Origin: JBIOJM01 sp044450785
Lineage (GTDB): Bacteria; Planctomycetota; Planctomycetia; Isosphaerales; Isosphaeraceae
Direction: 5' to 3'
Length of the DNA: 31,913 nucleotides
Assembly: GCA_044450785.1 (NCBI GenBank)
Contig: JBIOJM010000077.1
Location: 1-31,913 of the forward strand
The position numbers were made by a program, and so were the translations under genes. A model generated the notes under the pieces. It was not told the DNA's origin. It saw only the letters and a program-made list of their open reading frames with translations, and made no database searches. Each line of letters starts with the position of its first letter. The first letter of the stretch is position 1. Shown here in pieces: positions 25,581 through 31,913 of the stretch.

Positions 25581-25600
25581 GAAGCTTCGGAAGAAGCTTT
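25581..25600. promoter_or_regulatory. GAAGCTTC hairpin in divergent intergenic region
   Basis: GAAGCTTC and GAAGCTTT flank a 4-nt GGAA loop, an 8-bp stem with one imperfect end pair. It lies between the divergent exported-protein genes and overlaps the proposed -35 region, so it could be an operator shared by both. Confidence 0.35.
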
Positions 25601-25627
25601 ACAGCCAAGTTGCACGAATGTTATCTT
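25598..25627 (+). promoter_or_regulatory. Possible sigma-70-type promoter for propeller gene
   Basis: TTTACA (25598-25603, 5 of 6 to TTGACA) and TATCTT (25622-25627, 4 of 6 to TATAAT) are 18 nt apart, about 93 bp upstream of the ATG at 25720. The stretch is noticeably less GC-rich than its surroundings. Confidence 0.3.
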
Positions 25628-25719
25628 AACTGCGCACAAGCGACAATCCGTGCCGACTTGTGACCGGTCCACCTCTCCGGTCCGCGGGTTGTTGCGCGCG
25701 GCTGCGCAGGAGAGACACC

Positions 25720-28700
25720 ATGATCTGGTCCACAGCCCGTCGCCTCCCGTCTTTACGCTGTTGCCGCGCCGGGCGCCGATCAAGCCGCGCGGCCGTTCGT
25801 CGCGGCGAATTCGATCTCGAGCCGCGCGTGCTCCTGTCCGATGTGAGCGTGCTGCAGTATCGTTATGACAATAGCAATACCGGCCAGAACCTCGCGGAGA
25901 CGACGTTGACGCCCAGCAACGTCAACCCGACGGATTTCGGCAAGCTTTACTCCTACCGTCTCGACGGCTACGTGTACGCCCAGCCTCTGTACATGTCCAA
26001 TTTGGCGATCCCCGGCCAGGGGACGCACGACGTCGTCTTCGTGGCGACCGAGCATGACAGCGTATACGCTCTGGACGGCGCGGGCAACGCCGGTTCGAGT
26101 GGGACGCCGCTCTGGCACGACAGCTTCATCGACCCGGCCGCCGGGATCACCACGCTCAGTCAGAGCGACGTGTTCGGAGTCGGCGACATCGTGCCCGAAG
26201 TCGGAATCACCGCCACGCCGGTGATCGACCAGGCCACTGGTGCGCTCTACGTGGTGACCAAGACCAAGAACATCGAGGGCGGCACCGAGCACATCGTGCA
26301 AGAGTTGCACGCGCTGAACGTGGCCACCGGCGCCGAGATGTTCGGCGGGCCGGTCGTGATCGCCGACACGACGGTCAACGGCGGAGGTAGTTACACCTAC
26401 AATAGCGGGCCTTCGGTCAGCGGCAGCGGTGACGGCAACGTCAACGGGGTGGTCACGTTCAACGCTCTGACTCAAAACGAACGCGCGGCCCTTGTCCTGT
26501 ACAACGGCGTGATCTACCTGTCGTATAGCTCACACGGCGACCAGGGCCCTTATCACGGCTGGGTGCTGGGCTACGGCGCCGAGAATCTGCAGCCGACCGC
26601 CGTTTTCAACACAGATCCCAACGGAGGACTCGGTTCGATCTGGGGAGCCGGTCAGGGCCTGGCGGTCGACTCGCAGGGGAACATGTACTTCGTCACGGGC
26701 AATGGCACCTTCGACACGACGCTCGACCCGAAAACCGGCTTTCCCGTGTTTGGAGACTACGGCGACTCGCTGGTCAAGATCGCCGTCGACCCCACCAGCT
26801 CCCCCACCAATCCGAACATCAACGGCTGGGGGTTAAAGGTCCTCGATTACTTCACGCCGTCGGACCAGCAAGGGCTGAACGACAGTGACGCGGATTTTGG
26901 TTCGGGCGGTCCATTGCTCCTTCCCGCGACGTCGACCGGCCCGCAAGTGGTGCTCGCGTGCGGCAAGGAGGGATCGATCTTCGTGGTCGACACCGACACC
27001 GGCAAGATGGGGGAATTCAGCTCCAGCTCGAACAACGTGTACCAGGAGCTTCCCTTTGCCATTGGCGGCGTGTGGGGCGCGCCGGGCTACTTCAATGGCA
27101 CGGTCTACTACGGGCCGGTTGGCGGCCGGCTCACCGCGTTCCAGCTCCAGAGCAACAACATGCTCACGACGAGCCCGACGTCGTACTCGCCGGCAGGATT
27201 CGGCTACCCGGGCCCGACGCCCGACATCTCGGCCAACGGCTCGGCCGGCGGGATCGTCTGGGGCCTGGACAACACCGCCTACGGCGCTCAAGGGCCAGCC
27301 GTGTTGCATGCGTACGACGCGACCAACCTGGGTAACGAGTTTTACAACAGCGCGATTCTCGCGAGCCGCGACCAGGCGGGTGGTGCGGTCAAGTTCACGG
27401 CGCCGACCATCACGAACGGCCGGGTGTACGTCGGCGGTGAGTACGCCTTGACGATCTACGGCTTGGTGGCACCCGCGGCCCCGTCGAGCCTGACGGCCGG
27501 GGGCATTTCCACCAGCCAGGTCAGCCTCACCTGGCAAGGCAACTCAACGAACGAGAGCGAGTTCACGATCGAGCGCTCGACCGACGGCGTCAACTTCAGC
27601 CCGATTGCAACGGTGAGCGCAAATCTCAACACGTACATTGACAGCGGCCTTTCCGCATCGACCAGGTATTACTACGAGGTGATCGCCTCAAACCCGGACA
27701 GTCGTTCGTCGCCGTCGAATACGGCGTCCGCACGGACCCGGCGGTCGACTCTGCCCTCGGGGTGGAGTGATGCGGACATCGGCGGTCCATCGATTTCCGG
27801 CTCGGCCAGCTACAGGAACGGCGTCTATACCGTCGACGCCTCCGGGAACGACATCTGGAGCCAGGCCGACCAGTTCCACTACGTCTACACCACGATGACG
27901 GGCGACGGGACGATCATCGCGCGGGTTGTCAGCCAGCAGAACACCGATCCCGGGTCGAAGGCCGGCGTCATGATGCGCCAAACCCTCGCTGCCGACTCTC
28001 CGAACGTGCTATTGTCCACCTCGCCCGGAGATGGCACACAGTTCCAGTGGCGGCCCGGTCAAGGCGACGATACGACCTGGTACGGCTCCAGCGGGATCAC
28101 GGCCGGGGCGCCCTACTGGGTCAAGCTGATCCGCACCGGCTCGACGTTCACCGGCTATGCCTCCCCCGATGGCGCGAGTTGGACGAAGGTTGCATCGGTC
28201 ACGATCCCGATGTCGACCCAGATCGATGTTGGGTTGGCCTTGTCGGCTCATAACAACAACGTCTTGAACCAGTCGACATTCGACAACGTCAGTGTGACCC
28301 AGGCGACGTCCAGGGGATACATCGCCATCGAGGCGGGGGGCGGTCCGACCGGAACTTTTCAGGCCGACCAAGACGTCAGTGGCGGCCAGACGGCGCGGAC
28401 TTCGAGCCCGATCAACCTGAGCGGCGCCACCAACCCGGCCCCGATGGGTGTCTACCAGACGGAGCGATACGGTACCTTCACGTACACGATCCCCAAACTC
28501 CAGCCAGCCGGCCTCTACACGCTCCGGCTCCATTTCTCCGAGGACTTTGATAATGACGCGGGCGAACGGGTCTTCAACGTCTCCATCAACGGCACGCAGG
28601 TCCTCTCCAATTTCGACGTACTCGCCACGGCCGGCAGCATGTTCACGGCGATCGTCGAGCAGTTTGCAGCCACGGCCGACGCCAACGGCCAGCTCAAGAT

Positions 28701-29214
28701 CGCCTTCACTCCGAGCTCGAACAGCCCGGACCAGAATGCCGAGTTGAACGGGATCGAGATCATCCCGGTCCAGTTCAACTCACGAATCCTGGCACAGCCG
28801 GCGAGCGTCTCGGCCGTCGCGGGCCAAGCGTTCTCGGGCACGATCGCCACATTTGTGGACACCGACCCCGGCGGCCTTGCCCGTGACTACATCGCGACCA
28901 CCTACTGGGGAGACCGCACGGCCACGACGACCAGCACCATCCAGAATGATCCCAGCGGCAGCGGCTACGACGTCGTCGATGGCCACACCTACGCCAAGGC
29001 TGGGCGTTACCACATCAGCATCACCATTCAGAGCTACGACGGTGCCGGCGCCCAGGTCATCGAGAAGGCCGTCGTGGTCGCCGCAGGTCCTCCGCCGGGC
29101 GGCAGCCCGGCGGCCGTGACCGCGCCCGGCACCACGGTCGAAGCGGTCACGCTCATGGGCGTGAACCCCTTCGATCGCGCACCGGGGTTTGTCAGGGACC
29201 GCGGCCCTCAATAG
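25720..29214 (+). CDS. Exported PQQ-like propeller / Fn3 / malectin protein
   Basis: 1,164 aa. The ATG at 25720 has AGGAGA 6 nt upstream. The Arg-rich N-terminus leads to LEPRVLLS (aa 33-40), the same export-type motif as in the giant protein at 463. Domains in order: a PQQ-like beta-propeller (about 45-585; VFVATEHDSVYALDGAGN, ATPVIDQATGALYVVTKT, GGVWGAPGYFNGTVYYG); a fibronectin type III domain (about 586-674); a DUF1349-like beta-sandwich (about 680-863; GDGTIIARVVSQQNTDPGSK then AGVMMRQ); a malectin-like carbohydrate-binding domain (about 867-1017; VYQTERYGTFTYTI, YTLRLHFSED); and a PKD-like end. A surface or secreted role in glycan binding is inferred. PQQ binding itself is not shown, since many such propellers bind no cofactor. 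It is divergent from the exported protein at 25509. Confidence 0.88.
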   Translation: MIWSTARRLPSLRCCRAGRRSSRAAVRRGEFDLEPRVLLSDVSVLQYRYDNSNTGQNLAETTLTPSNVNPTDFGKLYSYRLDGYVYAQPLYMSNLAIPGQGTHDVVFVATEHDSVYALDGAGNAGSSGTPLWHDSFIDPAAGITTLSQSDVFGVGDIVPEVGITATPVIDQATGALYVVTKTKNIEGGTEHIVQELHALNVATGAEMFGGPVVIADTTVNGGGSYTYNSGPSVSGSGDGNVNGVVTFNALTQNERAALVLYNGVIYLSYSSHGDQGPYHGWVLGYGAENLQPTAVFNTDPNGGLGSIWGAGQGLAVDSQGNMYFVTGNGTFDTTLDPKTGFPVFGDYGDSLVKIAVDPTSSPTNPNINGWGLKVLDYFTPSDQQGLNDSDADFGSGGPLLLPATSTGPQVVLACGKEGSIFVVDTDTGKMGEFSSSSNNVYQELPFAIGGVWGAPGYFNGTVYYGPVGGRLTAFQLQSNNMLTTSPTSYSPAGFGYPGPTPDISANGSAGGIVWGLDNTAYGAQGPAVLHAYDATNLGNEFYNSAILASRDQAGGAVKFTAPTITNGRVYVGGEYALTIYGLVAPAAPSSLTAGGISTSQVSLTWQGNSTNESEFTIERSTDGVNFSPIATVSANLNTYIDSGLSASTRYYYEVIASNPDSRSSPSNTASARTRRSTLPSGWSDADIGGPSISGSASYRNGVYTVDASGNDIWSQADQFHYVYTTMTGDGTIIARVVSQQNTDPGSKAGVMMRQTLAADSPNVLLSTSPGDGTQFQWRPGQGDDTTWYGSSGITAGAPYWVKLIRTGSTFTGYASPDGASWTKVASVTIPMSTQIDVGLALSAHNNNVLNQSTFDNVSVTQATSRGYIAIEAGGGPTGTFQADQDVSGGQTARTSSPINLSGATNPAPMGVYQTERYGTFTYTIPKLQPAGLYTLRLHFSEDFDNDAGERVFNVSINGTQVLSNFDVLATAGSMFTAIVEQFAATADANGQLKIAFTPSSNSPDQNAELNGIEIIPVQFNSRILAQPASVSAVAGQAFSGTIATFVDTDPGGLARDYIATTYWGDRTATTTSTIQNDPSGSGYDVVDGHTYAKAGRYHISITIQSYDGAGAQVIEKAVVVAAGPPPGGSPAAVTAPGTTVEAVTLMGVNPFDRAPGFVRDRGPQ

Positions 29215-31421
29215 GTATGGTCCTCGGCCAACTCTTCGGCCGGCGCGGCGACCGGGGGAGCGGCTGACTGGCGGCTTTGCCGGCTGGCGCATTCCGCCTC
29301 GAGCCGGGCCAGGGCGTCGGCCAGCGGCATGGCGCCCAGATCGCCCGCGGTCCGGTCGCGGAAGGAGACCGCCCCGGTCTCGGCCTCCTTGGACCCGACG
29401 ACGAGCATGGCCGGGATCTTTTCGAGCTGCGCGTCGCGGATCTTGGCCCCGATCTTCTCGGCGCGGAGGTCAATGCCGGCTCGGAAGCCTCGTTCGGTGA
29501 GCCGGTCGAGCACGCGCTGCCCGTAATCGGCGACCTTGTCCGAAATCGGCAAGACGCGTACCTGCTCCGGCGCCAGCCAGAGCGGAAACGCGCCGGCGAA
29601 ATGCTCGATCAGGATCCCCATGAATCGCTCCATGCTGCCCAGCGGGGCGCGGTGGATCATCACCGGACGGTGCTTCTGGTTGTCCGGCCCGATGTACTCG
29701 AGGCCGAATCGTTCGGGCAATACATAGTCGAGCTGGACCGTGCCGAGCTGCCACGGCCTGCCGATGCAGTCCCTGACGATGAAGTCGGCCTTGGGACCGT
29801 AGAACGCCGCCTCGCCGGTCGCTTCCTCGTAGGGGAGGCCCATCTCGTCAAGGACGGAGCGGATGTCGTCTTCGGCGCGTCTCCAAATCTCACCCGCGGC
29901 TCCTTGATACTTCGGGTCAGCGGGATCGCTCTTGGAGAGGCGCACGCGGTAATCGGAAAGTCCCAGGCAGGAATTCAAGAAGAACTGGGTCATCTCGATC
30001 GTCGAGCGGAACTCGCCGCGGACCTGGTCGTGGGTGCAGAAGAGGTGGGCGTCGTCCTGGGTGAAGCCACGGACGCGGATCAGGCCCGACAGCTCGCCCG
30101 ACTGCTCGTAGCGATAGACGGTGCCGAACTCGGCCAGCCGCAGGGGCAGCTCGCGGTAGCTCCTCGGCTGGGCCGCGTAAATCTGGATGTGGTGCGGGCA
30201 GTTCATCGGCTTGAGGAGGTATTCCTCGAAATCGCAGTTTTGTTCGAGGTAGCCGATTCGGCCGGCCGGACTCATCTCAAAGTACGACTTTGTGTACGGT
30301 GAGCCTTCATTCCCCTCCCTCGAGGGCAATTGCTCGGGGATGCCGGCCTTGGCCAGCAGGACCCGCTGAGCGTTGTCGTCGAGACTCCCCGAGACGAGCC
30401 CGTCGAGGAGCTCTTTCGCCGACGAGTCGGACGGCATCTTGAGGGTGGGAAACTGCGAGTCATTGTAATAGGGATAGTGGCCGCTCTTCTGGTAGAGCTC
30501 GATCCTGCCGATGTGCGGGGTGTAAACCGGCTGATAGCCCCGCTTGACCAGCTCTTCCTTGATGAAGTTCTCGAGGATGCCTCGCACCGTCGCCCCTTTC
30601 GGCATCCAGAGGATGAGCCCCGGGCCGACCAGGGGCGAGATCGTGAAGAGGTTCAGCTCGCGGCCCAATCGGCGATGGTCGCGCTTCTTCGCCTCCTCGA
30701 CCTGGGTGATGTGTGCCTCCAGGTCCTTCTTGTCGAAGAACGCGGTGCCGTAGACGCGCTGGAGCATGGGGCGGTCGGTGTGGCCTTTCCAGTAGGCACC
30801 GGCGATCGAGAGCAGCTTGAACGCGCCGACCTTGCCGGCGTGAGGAATGTGCGGTCCCCGGCACAGGTCGATGAACTCGCCCTGGCGATAAAAGCTGAGG
30901 ATGCCGAACTTGTGCAGCTCGTCGTCGATGTGCTCGACCTTGAAGACCTGGCCCAGGTCGGCGACCAGCCGGCGTGCGTCCGCGACCGGGAGCGTGAACC
31001 GTTCGAACGGCTCCGCATCCTGCTGGATCCGGGCCATCTCGGCCTCGATTGCGGGGAAGTCGTCCTCGGAGAGGCTGCGTCCGGGTACCTCGACATCGTA
31101 ATAGAAGCCGCTCGCGGTCGTGGGGCCGAAGGCGAGGCGCACACCGGGATACAGCCGCATGATCGCGCGCGCCATGATGTGAGCCGTCGAGTGCCTCAGG
31201 ACGTCGAGTGCTTCGCGGTCGCGGGGCGTGAGGATCCGCAACTCGATGGGTCCGCCGTCCCCGTTCTCCAGGGGGCGGTCGAGATCGACGACCCGGCCGC
31301 CGGCCATCGCCGCGACCGCCGCCTCCGCCAGCCGCTTGCCGATCCCGGCAGCGACCTCGCGCGGACTCACGCCCTCGGGATAATCCTTGATTGAACCATC
31401 GGGAAGTTTGATCTGGACCAT
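29208..31421 (-). CDS. thrS: Threonyl-tRNA synthetase
   Basis: 737 aa; charges tRNA-Thr with threonine. An N-terminal TGS domain (MVQIKLPDGSIKDYPEG) leads to an editing domain with HSTAHIMARA and SFYRQGEFIDLCRGPHIPHAG. The class II catalytic core has MNCPHH (zinc Cys, aa about 405-410), RVRGFTQDDAHLFCT, FYGPKADFIVRDC and HRAPLGSMERFMGIL. The anticodon-binding domain follows (LAPEQVRVLPIS, DLRAEKIGAKIRDAQL). E. coli ThrRS is 642 aa; most of the extra length is an insertion at about aa 325-400, just before the zinc cysteine, plus a short C-terminal tail. MNCPHH replaces the usual MNCPGH. The gene ends 7 nt inside the convergent propeller gene. The start at 31421 fits the TGS domain, though the ribosome site is weak. 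Confidence 0.96.
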   Translation of the reverse strand: MVQIKLPDGSIKDYPEGVSPREVAAGIGKRLAEAAVAAMAGGRVVDLDRPLENGDGGPIELRILTPRDREALDVLRHSTAHIMARAIMRLYPGVRLAFGPTTASGFYYDVEVPGRSLSEDDFPAIEAEMARIQQDAEPFERFTLPVADARRLVADLGQVFKVEHIDDELHKFGILSFYRQGEFIDLCRGPHIPHAGKVGAFKLLSIAGAYWKGHTDRPMLQRVYGTAFFDKKDLEAHITQVEEAKKRDHRRLGRELNLFTISPLVGPGLILWMPKGATVRGILENFIKEELVKRGYQPVYTPHIGRIELYQKSGHYPYYNDSQFPTLKMPSDSSAKELLDGLVSGSLDDNAQRVLLAKAGIPEQLPSREGNEGSPYTKSYFEMSPAGRIGYLEQNCDFEEYLLKPMNCPHHIQIYAAQPRSYRELPLRLAEFGTVYRYEQSGELSGLIRVRGFTQDDAHLFCTHDQVRGEFRSTIEMTQFFLNSCLGLSDYRVRLSKSDPADPKYQGAAGEIWRRAEDDIRSVLDEMGLPYEEATGEAAFYGPKADFIVRDCIGRPWQLGTVQLDYVLPERFGLEYIGPDNQKHRPVMIHRAPLGSMERFMGILIEHFAGAFPLWLAPEQVRVLPISDKVADYGQRVLDRLTERGFRAGIDLRAEKIGAKIRDAQLEKIPAMLVVGSKEAETGAVSFRDRTAGDLGAMPLADALARLEAECASRQSRQSAAPPVAAPAEELAEDHTY

Positions 31422-31534
31422 CGTCCGACTCGTCTCCGACTGGGTTTCAATAGTCTGATACGCTGGAATGGAGAATCCACGCTTCTTTTTCGGGAATTCG
31501 CCCGGAACAAGTGGCCCCTGCGGGTCAGCTCCTG

Positions 31535-31552
31535 CATACTAACCCGACGCGC
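31535..31552. repeat. Single AACCCGACGCGC element copy
   Basis: CATACTAACCCGACGCGC is an exact 18-nt match to 9347-9364, the start of the tandem element upstream of the sigma gene. Here the following sequence differs, so only the element end is shared. Confidence 0.65.
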
Positions 31553-31611
31553 AAGTTTTGAAGTTGCGCTTTTGCGTCTTCGCCCCGAAGGGGGCAGCAA
31601 CAAATCAGCCC

Positions 31612-31790
31612 AGGGCAACGCCCTGGGAACAGACGAACGAGACGAATCAGCAGAGCCCTGAAAGGGCGCAACAAGGGCAGGCTCCCTGCCTCAGTGGAGA
31701 ATAAAGAGCGGTACCGCCGGGGTTGAACACCATGTTCCGCCCTTACAGGGCACGGGTCATCACGCTTTCCAGATCCCAGGGCGTTGCCCT
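31612..31790. repeat. Nested inverted repeats, MITE-like
   Basis: Outer arms: AGGGCAACGCCCTGGG at 31612-31627 and its exact complement CCCAGGGCGTTGCCCT at 31775-31790. Inner arms: GCCCTGAAAGGGCG at 31655-31668 and CGCCCTTACAGGGC at 31738-31751, with one mismatch. The 179-bp structure could fold into a long stem with bulges. Its arrangement and lack of coding signal suggest a non-autonomous mobile or structural repeat. Confidence 0.75.
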
Positions 31791-31913
31791 CGTCGTTACA
31801 CACATCTTTTCGTTATTTTGGAGGCTATGGGGATTATAGATAAGTGCATGTCCTATTGTTAAGTTGGGACGTCTTGGTTACCCTGCTCCGGCCTGGCACG
31901 ACGCACAGGCCGA

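Larger units (their letters stand above)
31422..31913. other. Repeat-rich intergenic region upstream of thrS
   Basis: No gene is supported. It contains the AACCCGACGCGC word (31535-31552) and nested inverted repeats (31612-31790). Reading frames across it on the minus strand translate the repeats only. The last 110 bp, less GC-rich, show nothing recognisable. Confidence 0.55.

Noticed and set aside
29277..31394. Two plus-strand open frames (341 and 354 aa) opposite thrS
   Set aside because: Both mirror thrS codons on the other strand and have no recognisable domain.
31525..31803. Minus-strand 92-aa open frame upstream of thrS
   Set aside because: Its whole length is the nested inverted-repeat element; a Cys/Leu/Arg-rich translation without a ribosome site.

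Overview
The window looks like chromosome from a high-GC planctomycete, most likely of the Isosphaeraceae type (inference). The grounds are two giant exported proteins with the LEPR-XLL-like N-terminal motif (MEDRTLLS near 577-603, LEPRVLLS near 25817-25840), a planctomycete-style short sigma factor, a relic receptor kinase of planctomycete layout, a planctomycete-type IS66 relic, and many GC-rich intergenic repeats whose accidental translations (TRRASEG, PPLVKGG) are familiar from this group. No CRISPR array, rRNA or convincing tRNA was seen.

Layout. 463-8880: a 2,805-aa exported protein made of a right-handed beta-helix part, a duplicated N-terminal module, at least 14 FG-GAP/VCBS repeats that are also near-identical in DNA, and a C-terminal membrane segment. 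8881-9710: repeats, including nested GTGACGAT palindromes. 9711-10310: ECF-like sigma factor. 10359-11500 (minus): a HEXXH zincin-like protein overlapping an ArsR-type regulator that carries an extra Cys-containing N-terminal domain. 11585-12709 (minus): exported parvulin isomerase. 13014-14580: IS66-family relic with both terminal inverted repeats and a transposase carrying three in-frame stops. 14724-15810: two small exported proteins in one operon. 15910-17714 (minus): an RdgC-like protein and YajQ.

17816-21104 is a gene graveyard: a frameshifted sigma-factor tail, a heme-sensor receptor kinase that has lost its catalytic core, a repeat cluster, and a Tat-exported protein with an internal deletion and frameshift. 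21165-25509 (minus) is a tight three-gene operon: a 565-aa exported protein, a PLP-dependent threonine dehydratase/serine racemase-type enzyme (ATGA overlap), and a DcuC-like carrier (14-nt gap). Divergent from it is a 1,164-aa exported PQQ-like propeller/Fn3/malectin-like protein (25720-29214), whose end overlaps that of convergent thrS (29208-31421, minus). The remainder is repeat-rich DNA.

Functionally the window mixes housekeeping genes (thrS, yajQ, parvulin, RdgC-like) with large surface proteins and regulators. The least understood candidates are the zincin/ArsR-fusion pair and the exported protein/dehydratase/carrier operon. All family names come from recognising motifs by eye; no database search was run.
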